DNA of 14,893 nt from GCA-002701945 sp964442015 (GCA_964442015.1 CAYTYA010000039.1:1-14893); one strand, 5' to 3'. Numbered from the stretch's first letter, positions 1 through 8,289 are shown. The notes: generated by a model from the sequence alone, not told the origin. Numbers and translations are program-made.

Positions 1-835
1 TATCATAAATTTCATTAAAAGACTTACCTCTTTTTTCCATCTTACCATATATAGAAGAATAAGATTTCACTCTACCATAAATTGATGCATCCAAATTATA
101 CTTTGATAATTCATCCATTATTGGTTTAGTAATATCAGAAATATATCGCTCTCTAGATCTTTTACTTGATTTAATTTTTGACTCAAGTTCAGAATATACT
201 TTTGGATTCAATGTTTGAAATACTAAATCTTCTAACTCAGCTTTTACCTTTGCCATGCCCAACCTATTAGCTAATGGAACATAAACATCTCTAGTCTCTA
301 TCGCGATTCGATGACGCTTAATCCTAGATAAATGCTTGATTGTCCTCATATTGTGAAGTCTATCAGCAAATTTAATTATTATGACACGCAGATCCTTTGC
401 AACAGAAAGCAACATTTTCATAAAATTACCTGCTTGTTTCTCTTCTCTACTTGAAAACCGGATGCCTCCTAATTTAGTAACACCATCGACAAGATCGGCC
501 ACATCATCACCAAACAAAGATTTTATATCGTTAATTGATGCATCTGTATCCTCTACTGTATCATGTAACATCCCTCCCGCAATAGTAAAATGATCCATTT
601 TCCATAATGCAAGAGTATTAGCAACTGCTAAACAATGATGAAAATAGGGTTCGCCTGATTTTCTTTTTTGACCCTCGTGATGAGTACTAGAAAATTCATA
701 TGCTTGCCATAATAGATCTTTTATCTCCCCTTTGTCAAATCCATTAAGGATTGATACACTTTCAAATAAATTCAAAAATTTCTTTGGATATTCGCCAACA
801 AGGTGCGGAACAAATTTTGCTAAAGGATTCTGCAT
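1..835 (-). CDS. rel: RelA/SpoT-family (p)ppGpp synthetase/hydrolase, N-terminal 278 residues (cut by window edge)
   Basis: This is the N-terminal part of a long RelA/SpoT homologue, the enzyme that makes and/or degrades the alarmone (p)ppGpp in the stringent response. I translated it by hand from the ATG at 835-833; it stays open to the window edge. The HD hydrolase domain covers about residues 45-200: the PYFHH metal histidine (around 67), the HD pair in LHDTVEDT (91-92), KFADRLHNMRT (155-165) and YVPLANRLGM (185-194). Because the HD pair is intact, hydrolase activity is likely, as in bifunctional Rel or SpoT and unlike E. coli RelA. The synthetase domain only begins (GRVKSYSSIYGKM, 254-266). 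The RxKD/ExDD signature, TGS and ACT regions would lie outside, so synthetase activity cannot be judged. The ATG overlaps the dnaB stop by one base (TAATG), which suggests translational coupling. No strong Shine-Dalgarno is visible. Confidence 0.95.
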   Translation of the reverse strand, partial: MQNPLAKFVPHLVGEYPKKFLNLFESVSILNGFDKGEIKDLLWQAYEFSSTHHEGQKRKSGEPYFHHCLAVANTLALWKMDHFTIAGGMLHDTVEDTDASINDIKSLFGDDVADLVDGVTKLGGIRFSSREEKQAGNFMKMLLSVAKDLRVIIIKFADRLHNMRTIKHLSRIKRHRIAIETRDVYVPLANRLGMAKVKAELEDLVFQTLNPKVYSELESKIKSSKRSRERYISDITKPIMDELSKYNLDASIYGRVKSYSSIYGKMEKRGKSFNEIYD

Positions 836-2202
836 TAAAATGGAACTTCAGACTCTAACTCTTCAAATGCTGAAACACTTTCAAATCGGGCAAAACGATC
901 TATAAATGATAGATCTACAATACCAATAGGTCCATTTCTTTGTTTTGCAACAATAGCTTGCGCTCTACCTTTCTCTTCTTCTTCTCTAGAGTAAACCCAT
1001 GAACGATATAAGAATATAACAACATCAGCATCTTGTTCTATTGCTCCACTTTCTCTAAGATCAGATAATTGTGGCCTATGATCACTCCTCTGTTCAACAG
1101 CACGAGATAACTGCGATAAAGCTATTACAGGAACATCTAATTCTTTTGCTAGAGCCTTTAATGAACGTGATATGTTAGAAATTTCTTGCTGTCTGCTCTC
1201 AATATTCCTAGGTCCCTGCATCAATTGCAGATAGTCAACAATTATGAGACCTAAATTTTTCTCTGCTTTCAATCTTCTTGCTTTTGCTCGTAACTCCAGA
1301 ACAGTTATAGCAGGGGTATCATCTAAATAAATTTCAGCTTCAGCAAGAGACCCAACTGCACGACTTAAATTTTGCCATTGGTTTTTAGGGAGTTTACCTG
1401 TTCGAACCAAATGGCTATCTACTCGACCCTCAGCACAGAGTAGTCTTTGTGCTAATTGATGATTAGCCATTTCCAAACTAAACATTCCTACAGGGATTTT
1501 AAAATCTATTGCAGCATTTCGCATAATTGATAATGCCAATGCTGTCTTACCCATGGAGGGCCTACCCGCAATTATTACTAGGTCACCTTTTTGAAAACCA
1601 GAAGTAATTTCATCCAAATCGATCAATCCTGAGGCAACGCCCGTTACAGACCCAGGATTAGATGCAATACGATCTAAATTCTTAAACGTCTCATGCAATA
1701 TTCCATCTATAGGCATAAAACCACCACGGAGACGATCCTGCGTTATTGCAAATATTGTTTGCTCAGCAGCATCCAAAATTTCCCCTACATCTTGACGATC
1801 ATTATAGGCATCTTTGGATAATTCGTGAGAAGCTCTAATTAATTCGCGAAGCATAAACTTTTCTAAGACTATTTTTGCATAACTTTCAACATTCGCTGCC
1901 GTCGGTACGGATTCTACCAAACCAGTAATAAAATAAGCTCCTCCTACGTCATCTATTTGTTTGTTCTTTTTTAATTTATTTATAACTGAAATAGTGTCTA
2001 TTGGCTCACCTTTATCAAAAAGGTCTGACATTACTAGAAATATTTTACTATGAGATTCTTTATAAAAATGATGACTGCGCACCCATTGCAGTGCTTTACT
2101 TATTGCATCCTTACTTGATAGCATCGCACCTAATACAGCTTGCTCTGCCTCGATCGATTGTGGTTGCAAATTTAAATTTTGAACGGTTTTATTATTTGCC
2201 AT
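835..2202 (-). CDS. dnaB: Replicative DNA helicase DnaB
   Basis: This is the hexameric 5'-3' helicase that unwinds DNA at the replication fork and recruits primase. At 455 residues it has the normal family length. The N-terminal DnaB domain covers about residues 12-115 (QSIEAEQAVLGAML at 15-28). The RecA-like motor follows, with Walker A GRPSMGKT (213-220), Walker B LIIVDYLQLM (319-328), the ALSQLSRAVEQR element (361-372), LRESGAIEQDADVV (382-395) and KQRNGPIG (420-427). No intein is present, although dnaB is a common intein site. The ATG lies four bases after the stop of the uracil glycosylase gene and has no obvious Shine-Dalgarno, so it probably depends on read-through translation from upstream. 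Its stop overlaps the start of rel. Confidence 0.98.
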   Translation of the reverse strand: MANNKTVQNLNLQPQSIEAEQAVLGAMLSSKDAISKALQWVRSHHFYKESHSKIFLVMSDLFDKGEPIDTISVINKLKKNKQIDDVGGAYFITGLVESVPTAANVESYAKIVLEKFMLRELIRASHELSKDAYNDRQDVGEILDAAEQTIFAITQDRLRGGFMPIDGILHETFKNLDRIASNPGSVTGVASGLIDLDEITSGFQKGDLVIIAGRPSMGKTALALSIMRNAAIDFKIPVGMFSLEMANHQLAQRLLCAEGRVDSHLVRTGKLPKNQWQNLSRAVGSLAEAEIYLDDTPAITVLELRAKARRLKAEKNLGLIIVDYLQLMQGPRNIESRQQEISNISRSLKALAKELDVPVIALSQLSRAVEQRSDHRPQLSDLRESGAIEQDADVVIFLYRSWVYSREEEEKGRAQAIVAKQRNGPIGIVDLSFIDRFARFESVSAFEELESEVPF

Positions 2203-2206
2203 ATTA

Positions 2207-2863
2207 TCAGTTGATTAGATCTCTTATCCATTTAAAATCTTCCCATGCAGCAGGTTTAAGATTCTGATTTCTTAATAAAGCAGCAGGATGATAAGTAGCG
2301 ATAAGCGGGGTGCCATAATAGTCATATTTTATTGAACGCATATCTTTTAATGCCAAATCATTTTTTAACAAGGTCTTTGCTGCTACTCTACCTAAAGCTA
2401 CTATTAGTTTTGGCTTTATCAAATTAATTTGCTCTTTAAGATAAGGCTCACATTGTTCAATCTCAGAAAGTAAAGGATCGCGATTATCTGGAGGGCGACA
2501 TTTTAAAACATTGCAGATATAAACACCTTTATCTCTTGACAAAGATATAGCAGATAAAATTTTATCCAATAACTTCCCTGCTCGACCAACAAAGGGGACA
2601 CCTTCAAGGTCTTCCTTCTCACCAGGTGCTTCTCCTACAAGTAATAGGTCAGCATTTTTATCACCAATACCAAAAACAAAGTTTTTTCTTGAATTTCCTA
2701 GTTGACATTTCTGACAGCTATTAATCAAATAATAAAAATCATCCAATGAATTATCTGGGCTATTAGCTCCATTAGTCTCTTTATTAATTTTTAAATAGAG
2801 CTTATCGCCATAAATATCTTGAGTCTGTCTCAAATATTGATTAATAAAATTATTTTTTATCAA
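2207..2863 (-). CDS. Family-4 (4Fe-4S) uracil-DNA glycosylase
   Basis: This enzyme should remove uracil from DNA as the first step of base-excision repair. The sequence shows the four cysteines that hold the iron-sulphur cluster in family-4 enzymes: C50 and C53 (CQKC), C122 and C138, with the last pair 16 residues apart as in the Thermus-type enzyme. Active-site motif 1 is GEAPG (77-81), followed by GVPFVGRAGKLLD (88-100) and CNVLKCRPPDNRDP (117-130). Motif 2 is HPAALLR (192-198). The N-terminal 45 residues, before the first cysteine pair, are variable. The start is TTG at 2863-2861: there is no in-frame Met before residue 175, and an AGGA Shine-Dalgarno overlapping the rpoZ stop sits 6 bases upstream. 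The gene lies 8 bases after rpoZ and 4 before dnaB. Confidence 0.93.
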   Translation of the reverse strand: MIKNNFINQYLRQTQDIYGDKLYLKINKETNGANSPDNSLDDFYYLINSCQKCQLGNSRKNFVFGIGDKNADLLLVGEAPGEKEDLEGVPFVGRAGKLLDKILSAISLSRDKGVYICNVLKCRPPDNRDPLLSEIEQCEPYLKEQINLIKPKLIVALGRVAAKTLLKNDLALKDMRSIKYDYYGTPLIATYHPAALLRNQNLKPAAWEDFKWIRDLIN

Positions 2864-2871
2864 TTTTATTC

Positions 2872-3156
2872 CTATGAATCATCACCTTCTAGTTCTCTCC
2901 ATTGTAAATCTCCTGCTAAAAACTGATCCAGAGCCTCAGTAGTTACTTTTTCTTTTTCCTCATATTCATCCGGATTAATTTGTGGTAATTCATCTAAAAC
3001 ATCTAACTCATTGATATCATCTGTTTCATTTATGACTTTTTCTTCATACCGCTCTTGGTTAATCTGACGGGCTCTTTTTGACATTACTACCACAGCTTCA
3101 TAGATATTCTTTGACTTTTCCTCTAATTTTCGCAATGATAAAGGTTTAACTGCCAT
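2872..3156 (-). CDS. rpoZ: RNA polymerase omega subunit (Rpb6/omega family)
   Basis: Omega is a small chaperone-like subunit that helps fold and hold beta-prime in RNA polymerase. The call rests on the conserved helix NIYEAVVVMSKRARQIN (17-33), on the second conserved block VTTEALDQFLAGDLQW (71-86), which matches the 'TTIALREI..G' region of omega, and on its place directly after gmk. At 94 residues it is a little longer than E. coli omega is before its tail. Between the two blocks lies a strongly acidic stretch (about 38-69, rich in Glu and Asp), and the C-terminus ends ELEGDDS. The divergence from proteobacterial omega resembles the Bacteroidetes-type sequences. The start is clear: AAGGAG lies 7 bases before the ATG. 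The ATG overlaps the gmk stop (TAATG). Confidence 0.85.
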   Translation of the reverse strand: MAVKPLSLRKLEEKSKNIYEAVVVMSKRARQINQERYEEKVINETDDINELDVLDELPQINPDEYEEKEKVTTEALDQFLAGDLQWRELEGDDS

Positions 3157-3722
3157 TATGCTACTCCTTGATTTTGATTAGTTATTATTTCATTTAATTT
3201 ATCAATTGCACTAGATAGATCATCATTAATCATAAAGGTATCAAATTTATCTTTAAACTTCATCTCTTTATTTGTTCTTTCTAGTCTTTTATTAATTCTT
3301 TCTATTGAGTCTGTACCTCTATTTATCAAACGCATTCTCAAATCTTCTATTGAAGGGGGTAAAATAAATATAGTAAGAGTATTATTAGGATATTTTTTTT
3401 TAATTGACATTGCACCATTCACATCAACATCAAACAATATTAATTCTTCACTATTAATTGCATCCTTAATAGTGTTATTTAAAGTTCCATAATAGTTGCC
3501 ATGTACTTTTTCAAACTCTACAAATTCATGATTTTCTACTTTTTTCATAAATTCATTATATGATAAAAAGTAATAGTTTACCCCATCCATTTCATAATCA
3601 CGCTTAGGTCTAGTAGTGCATGAAACTGAAAATTTAATTTGAGATTTTTTCCTTCTTATCTCTTCACACAAAGTAGATTTTCCAGCTCCGGAGGGAGCAG
3701 ATAGAACAATTAGATTCTTCAT
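3156..3722 (-). CDS. gmk: Guanylate kinase
   Basis: This enzyme phosphorylates GMP (and dGMP) to GDP with ATP in purine nucleotide synthesis. At 188 residues it has a typical length. The P-loop is APSGAGKST (9-17). The GMP-binding region follows: TTRPKRDYEMDGVNYYFLS (36-54) and the FVEFEKVHGNYYGT block (67-80). DVDVNGA (98-104) is the Walker B equivalent, and the arginine-rich lid lies near 132-150 (RLINRG to RLERT). The ATG overlaps the yicC stop by four bases (ATGA). The stop overlaps the rpoZ start. The order yicC-gmk-rpoZ is widespread in bacteria and supports all three calls. Placed upstream of rel, it also puts guanine nucleotide supply and (p)ppGpp metabolism in one transcript, though this may be chance. 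Confidence 0.98.
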   Translation of the reverse strand: MKNLIVLSAPSGAGKSTLCEEIRRKKSQIKFSVSCTTRPKRDYEMDGVNYYFLSYNEFMKKVENHEFVEFEKVHGNYYGTLNNTIKDAINSEELILFDVDVNGAMSIKKKYPNNTLTIFILPPSIEDLRMRLINRGTDSIERINKRLERTNKEMKFKDKFDTFMINDDLSSAIDKLNEIITNQNQGVA

Positions 3723-4582
3723 AATATATTTTGCGCTTGTTCTCTTATCTTTTCTAGTTCATCCTTCATAAGTATTATCTGATTGATTACATCTACTGAA
3801 CCATTCTTTGAACCTATCGTATTAATTTCACGAAATACTTCCTGAATTAAAAAAGTAAATCTTTTACCAATACTATCACCACTATCTAATAATTTATCTA
3901 ATTGTTCATAATGACTTTTCAAACGAACTATTTCTTCAGTTACATCAGCTCGTTCTGCTAAAATTGCAACCTCTTGAATTAATCTTGACTCATCCAATTC
4001 ATGTTCTCCTAATAACTTTTGTAAGCGAGTTTGCAATTTTTCTTTTCTATTAGTAGCAAAAGATTTATTCAACTTCTCTAAAATTTTAACTCCTTTTTTT
4101 AAAATGTTTATTCTCAAAACTAAATCTTTATATATTTTATCTCCTTCTAATTCTCTCATCTCGATCAACTGCAATACTGCTTCATTAGTGATTTTAATAA
4201 TATCGTCTGAATTCAAATTATCTAATCTATTATCTAGTAAGAGATCAGATGCTCTAATAAAATCACCAGGATTAATCGTATAAGAATAATTTTGTGAAAT
4301 TAATTTTAGAGTTTCATCTATTGCTTCAAACCGATCTTTATTAAAAGAAAAACTATTATTCGATGGAGAGTTTTTTCCAATCTCAAAGAAAATTTGCACA
4401 GAACCTCTGATTAGATTCTTAGATATTAATTGTCTAATCTCTCGCTCAACTTTTGGATCAATGTTTACACCACGTATTTTAATATCTAAATATCGTGAAT
4501 TAACTGACCGCACGGATGCGGATAACTGTCCAACTTCAGTATCAATAACTGAATGACCAAAACCTGTCATACTTAAAATCAT
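3719..4582 (-). CDS. yicC: YicC-family endoribonuclease
   Basis: YicC proteins are endoribonucleases implicated in RNA turnover, including small-RNA decay in E. coli; that activity is known for the family and is not visible here. The 287 residues match the usual length. The N-terminal domain starts with SMTGFG (4-9) and contains SVNSRYLDIKIRG (26-38). The middle has the conserved EMRELEGDKI helix (141-150), followed by a long coiled-coil-like region (about 150-235). The C-terminal DUF1732 part contains EVAILAERADVTEEIVRLKSH (204-224 region) and RFTFLIQEVFREINTIGSK (241-259), the best family signature. The ATG is preceded by AAGGA at a short spacing and is the first gene after an 88-base gap, so it probably heads the yicC-gmk-rpoZ-udg-dnaB-rel operon. 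Confidence 0.93.
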   Translation of the reverse strand: MILSMTGFGHSVIDTEVGQLSASVRSVNSRYLDIKIRGVNIDPKVEREIRQLISKNLIRGSVQIFFEIGKNSPSNNSFSFNKDRFEAIDETLKLISQNYSYTINPGDFIRASDLLLDNRLDNLNSDDIIKITNEAVLQLIEMRELEGDKIYKDLVLRINILKKGVKILEKLNKSFATNRKEKLQTRLQKLLGEHELDESRLIQEVAILAERADVTEEIVRLKSHYEQLDKLLDSGDSIGKRFTFLIQEVFREINTIGSKNGSVDVINQIILMKDELEKIREQAQNIL

Positions 4583-4607
4583 ATTTCCTTACCCAGGGTG
4601 AGCGATA

Positions 4608-4637
4608 AATTTAATTCATTTTGGTGTCTTTATTCAA
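4608..4637 (-). promoter_or_regulatory. Possible sigma-70-like promoter for the yicC operon
   Basis: In the 88-base gap between the PorV/PorQ-like gene and yicC the minus strand reads TTGAAT (4637-4632), an 18-base spacer and TAAATT (4613-4608). Each hexamer matches four of six consensus bases. Initiation near 4601 would give a leader of about 20 bases that contains the AAGGA before yicC. Short matches like this are common in AT-rich DNA, and the host's promoter consensus is not known. Confidence 0.28.
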
Positions 4638-4644
4638 ATAAAGA
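4627..4644 (-). repeat. Short AT-rich inverted repeat upstream of yicC
   Basis: The stretch is a perfect 7-base inverted repeat (TCTTTAT / ATAAAGA) around a 4-base loop. One arm (4633-4640, ttcaaata) can also pair with tatttgaa at 4656-4663, so two alternative structures exist. No T-run follows on either strand, so it is a poor terminator candidate. It overlaps the possible -35 box of yicC. Confidence 0.35.
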
Positions 4645-4670
4645 TCAAAAAAGTATATTTGAACAATAAT

Positions 4671-5699
4671 CTATAAAAAAGAAATTATTTTATTTTTAAA
4701 CCAAATTGGGTCTAGCCTAAATGATATTAACTGACTAGATCCAAATCCAGTATTTGACGGTGATGGTCTATACGCGTAGTCAATTGAAAAGTTTTTCCAT
4801 ATTAAACCTATTCCAGTTGAAAGAAAACCATTACTATTTCTTCCTAATCTAATTTGAAGATTAGATTGATAGTTTAACTCAACACCTAGGTTGTACAAAA
4901 CCCCTTTATACCCTAACGATTTAACTACTCCACCATTAAGTCTAAAACCCAAAGGTAATTTAGATAATTGTAATAATTGAGTTACTCCTAAAGTAATACT
5001 TGGCATAGTTCTTTCCACCGTACCATTATCCCATATAAACCAAGAGGTCGTAAAATGATTAAATGCTATTCCTATAATATTATCTTCCCATGGAGAAAAC
5101 TTTGCGCCAATATCAAACCCAAATCCGTTTCCATGATATCCGCCAAGATTATGGAATAGACTCTTTGCAGCAATACCAAGCGTAACGTTTTTAATTCTTT
5201 TTGCAGTACTAAAATGCAAAGCCCACTGGGACTGATTAAAATATTTTATATTTTCAAAATCAAGTCTTTCTCCTTCATCTAACACTCCATTTCCTTCACC
5301 AAAATCCATCGTGCCAGGCATTCCATCTTCTCCCCAATCAAGTAACAGATCTCTAGTATCAGGTATCCTTGATACTGCTTCACGTAAAATTACTATACTT
5401 AATGGTGTTCTAAATTTATTCTTAAAACCAAAAACTAATACATCACTACTAACTAAACCTGCAAAACGATTCTGATGCCCATAGGATAAAGGCAAATCTC
5501 TCTTAGGATCCTGGTGCGCTGGGTTCCATAAGACTGATATCGGAGATGTTCCATCAGCAATAAAAGAATTCCCTAATGATAATGCACGACCATCTCCTGC
5601 ATTATCAAAGATTTCCCAACCATAATTTACCCAAATGGATTCAGAATAAATGTAAGAACAAAGTATTAAGATAATGAAAAAAGAATTCTTACTATTCAT
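4671..5699 (-). CDS. PorV/PorQ-like exported beta-barrel protein with an Asp/Gly-rich calcium-loop-like insertion
   Basis: This is a predicted outer-membrane barrel of unknown function. The N-terminus is a Sec-type signal peptide: Lys4, a hydrophobic core FFIILILCSYIY, and probable cleavage near Ser19-Ser21. The Cys has Leu before it, so it is not a good lipobox. The mature start resembles PorV/PorQ/UPF0164 proteins: a GDGRALSLGNSFIADGTSP block (36-53), then VLWNPA (56-61). The remainder is alternating hydrophobic/polar beta strands with aromatic ends, including a final strand ISFRLDPIWF (325-334). Residues 121-147 are an insertion rich in Asp, Gly and Glu (DWGEDG, DFGEGNGVLDEGE) that looks like EF-hand-type calcium loops. 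Relatives in Bacteroidetes act in type IX secretion or as shuttle proteins; nothing here proves that role. The ATG lies inside the last codons of mutS (8-base overlap). Confidence 0.72.
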   Translation of the reverse strand: MNSKNSFFIILILCSYIYSESIWVNYGWEIFDNAGDGRALSLGNSFIADGTSPISVLWNPAHQDPKRDLPLSYGHQNRFAGLVSSDVLVFGFKNKFRTPLSIVILREAVSRIPDTRDLLLDWGEDGMPGTMDFGEGNGVLDEGERLDFENIKYFNQSQWALHFSTAKRIKNVTLGIAAKSLFHNLGGYHGNGFGFDIGAKFSPWEDNIIGIAFNHFTTSWFIWDNGTVERTMPSITLGVTQLLQLSKLPLGFRLNGGVVKSLGYKGVLYNLGVELNYQSNLQIRLGRNSNGFLSTGIGLIWKNFSIDYAYRPSPSNTGFGSSQLISFRLDPIWFKNKIISFL

Positions 5700-8289
5700 A
5701 TTTTTTCTTCAAATCATCTAAAATCTTTAATGCTTCTAAAGGAGTTAATTCATTAATATTGATTTTCTTGAGATCATTCAAATAAGATAAAGTATGATCT
5801 TGAAAAATTGAGACCTGATTGGCATGTTTTTCTGGTAAATAATTACCTGCTTCTTGACTTTCTTTTAAATGATATTTAAGAATTTCATTAGCCCTATCTA
5901 GAATAGTCTTTGGAAGACCAGCCATTTTTGCCACATGGATACCATAGCTTTTATCACCAGGACCAGGTAAAATCTTTTTTAAAAATATAATTTCTTCTTC
6001 AGATTCTTTAACAGCAGCATGATGATTCTCTAATCTATCCAATGTCTGCTCTAATTTGGTCAACTCATGATAATGAGTTGCAAATAATGTTCGAGCAGCT
6101 ACAGATTGATTATTATGCAAATATTCTGTGATAGACCATGCTAATGATAAACCATCAAATGTTGCAGTACCACGACCAATTTCATCAAGAAGAATTAAGC
6201 TTTGCGGTGTAGCATTATGAATAATATTTGAAGCTTCGATCATTTCAACAAGAAATGTGCTTTCACCACCAGCAAGATTGTCACTTGCGCCCACTCTTGT
6301 GAAAAGATGATCTACAATACCAATTTCAGCATTTTTTGCAGGAACAAAAGATCCAATCTGGGCCATTAAAACAAGTAAACCTATCTGACGTAAATAAGTA
6401 GATTTCCCAGCCATATTAGGACCTGTAATAAGATGAATCTGGTTTTTACTTACATCTAAATCAATACTGTTACTAACAAAACGTTCAGACGAAGGTAATA
6501 GCTTTTCCACAATAGGGTGTCTACTATCAATAATTTTTAAAAAAGTCTTATTAGACAACCTTGGCTTAGAATATCTATTTTGAATAGCCAAATGTGCAAA
6601 AGTCATTAATACATCAATACGATTTAGTATTTTAGCGTTAGTTTGAATCAGCTCAACTTTTTCTAAGATTTTGTTGCAACATATTGAGAAAAGTTCTGTT
6701 TCAATTGCTAGCATCTTCTCTTCAGCAGATAAAACTTTTTCTTCATACTCTTTTAATTCAGTTGTGATATAACGTTCAGAACTAACTAATGTTTGTTTAC
6801 GAATATATTCATCTGGAATATTATTCTGCTGAGATTTTGAAATTTCCAAATAATATCCAAAAACTTTGTTGAAGCCAATTTTTAATCGACTAGCACCAGT
6901 ACGTTCTCTTTCATTTTTCTCCAGTTCCTTAACCCATTGTTTTCCTCCTGAAATTAATTTTCGTATTTCATCTAATTCTTTATTTATACCTTTGCGAAAA
7001 ATATTCCCTTGTTTAATCTGTGCTGGGACTTCATCATTTAATTGTGAAGATATAAGCTCAACTATTTGGCCTGTATCAACAAAAGTAGATCGTAATTTAT
7101 TTAAGTATTTATCATCAATTTTTAAGAAGATTTCTTGAAGGTCAGGTACTTTACTTAAACTTTGTTTCAAACCAATTATATCTCTAGGGGTAACTTTACT
7201 TTGGTTGATTTTTCCCAATATTCTTTCTATATCGAGTATATCTTTAAAAACAACTCTACATTTATTTAATTGGTTTTTATGATTTGTAAACGCATTAACA
7301 ACATCTAAACGATTATTCAATCTTTGAATATCATTTAATGGTCTGCTAAGCCATTGTTTTAGCATTCGGCCGCCCCCATTTGTGACCGTATGATCCAATA
7401 AATCAATTAATGTACCATGACTCCCTTGTGTTGATAATGATCTAAATATTTCAAGATTTTTAACTGAAAAGCTATCCAACCCCATTATCCCATCATCATG
7501 AACTGTCTTTAAATTAGTTACATGATCCAAAGATCCATTCAATGTATTGTTTATATGGAAAAAAATCGCGCCTGCAGCTGCTACAGCTAAGTTCAAATTT
7601 TCACATCCAAAACCTTTTAATGATCGAACTTGAAAATGTTTTTTTAGTATTCTGTATGATTCATCATAAGATATTGTCCAATCATCAATTACAGTTACAA
7701 ATGGTCTTAATGTTCTATACCATAAGGTAGTCGAATAAACAATTTTATTACCAATCAATATTTCTCTAGGGGCAAACTTTAATAATGATTCTGTTAAATC
7801 AGCTACTAAACATTGACCTACAAATAGTTCACCAGTTGATTGATCTAAAATAGCATATCCCGAATTTTTATTATCAAAATGAATACATCCAATATATTGA
7901 TTAGATTTATTGTTTAAAGCGGTATCACTTGTGATTGTTCCCGGAGTAACAACTTCAATGACTTCTCTTTTAACAATCCCTTTAGCAAGTTTTGGATCTT
8001 CTACTTGTTCACAGATAGCAACTCGGTGGCCAGCATTTACAAGTTTATGTAAATAATTATCTATAGAATGATACGGAAATCCAGCTAATGGAACTTCAGC
8101 AGCTGCTCCATTAGATCTCTTAGTAAGTACAATGCCTAAGATTTTTGCTGTAATTACAGCATCATCATTGAAAGTTTCATAAAAATCTCCCATCCTAAAT
8201 AATACAATTGCATCATTATACTGCTCTTTTATTTCATCATATTGCCGCATTAAAGGGGTACTCTTTTCATTTATAGTTTTATTTTTCAA
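5692..8289 (-). CDS. mutS: DNA mismatch repair protein MutS
   Basis: MutS binds mismatches and small loops in DNA and starts repair with MutL. The 865 residues are full length. The mismatch-binding domain has FRMGDFYETF (31-40), including the Phe-x-Glu that probes mispairs. Connector, lever and clamp regions follow (about 130-560, with the clamp signature GFNKVFGYYLEISKS at 472-486). The ATPase domain has Walker A TGPNMAGKST (622-631), the GASDNLAGGESTFLVEM signature (667-683), Walker B LILLDEIGRGT (698-708) and ATHYHEL (737-743). The C-terminus ends with a helical segment containing ELTPLEALKILDDLKK (847-862), as in MutS1 dimerisation tails. The start is TTG at 8289: AGGG lies 8 bases upstream and the TTG overlaps the selB stop (TTGA). 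The next Met (M14) would lie too close to the conserved TPLMRQY region. Confidence 0.98.
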   Translation of the reverse strand: MKNKTINEKSTPLMRQYDEIKEQYNDAIVLFRMGDFYETFNDDAVITAKILGIVLTKRSNGAAAEVPLAGFPYHSIDNYLHKLVNAGHRVAICEQVEDPKLAKGIVKREVIEVVTPGTITSDTALNNKSNQYIGCIHFDNKNSGYAILDQSTGELFVGQCLVADLTESLLKFAPREILIGNKIVYSTTLWYRTLRPFVTVIDDWTISYDESYRILKKHFQVRSLKGFGCENLNLAVAAAGAIFFHINNTLNGSLDHVTNLKTVHDDGIMGLDSFSVKNLEIFRSLSTQGSHGTLIDLLDHTVTNGGGRMLKQWLSRPLNDIQRLNNRLDVVNAFTNHKNQLNKCRVVFKDILDIERILGKINQSKVTPRDIIGLKQSLSKVPDLQEIFLKIDDKYLNKLRSTFVDTGQIVELISSQLNDEVPAQIKQGNIFRKGINKELDEIRKLISGGKQWVKELEKNERERTGASRLKIGFNKVFGYYLEISKSQQNNIPDEYIRKQTLVSSERYITTELKEYEEKVLSAEEKMLAIETELFSICCNKILEKVELIQTNAKILNRIDVLMTFAHLAIQNRYSKPRLSNKTFLKIIDSRHPIVEKLLPSSERFVSNSIDLDVSKNQIHLITGPNMAGKSTYLRQIGLLVLMAQIGSFVPAKNAEIGIVDHLFTRVGASDNLAGGESTFLVEMIEASNIIHNATPQSLILLDEIGRGTATFDGLSLAWSITEYLHNNQSVAARTLFATHYHELTKLEQTLDRLENHHAAVKESEEEIIFLKKILPGPGDKSYGIHVAKMAGLPKTILDRANEILKYHLKESQEAGNYLPEKHANQVSIFQDHTLSYLNDLKKININELTPLEALKILDDLKKKYE

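Noticed and set aside
381..593. 70-residue plus-strand ORF
   Set aside because: It lies wholly antisense to the conserved HD domain of rel and has no recognisable motif or Shine-Dalgarno.
2001..2267. 88-residue plus-strand ORF across the dnaB/uracil-glycosylase junction
   Set aside because: It is antisense to two well-supported genes and its composition is that of a reverse-strand shadow.
4627..4663. Terminator between the barrel gene and yicC
   Set aside because: The stems are AT-rich and short and no T-run follows on either strand.
4671..5699. Lipoprotein signal in the barrel protein
   Set aside because: The Cys in LILCS has Leu at the position before it, where a lipobox needs Gly, Ala or Ser.
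6866..7138. 90-residue plus-strand ORF within mutS
   Set aside because: It is antisense to the conserved MutS clamp region, with no family likeness.
7542..7730. 62-residue plus-strand ORF within mutS
   Set aside because: It is short and antisense to conserved MutS sequence.
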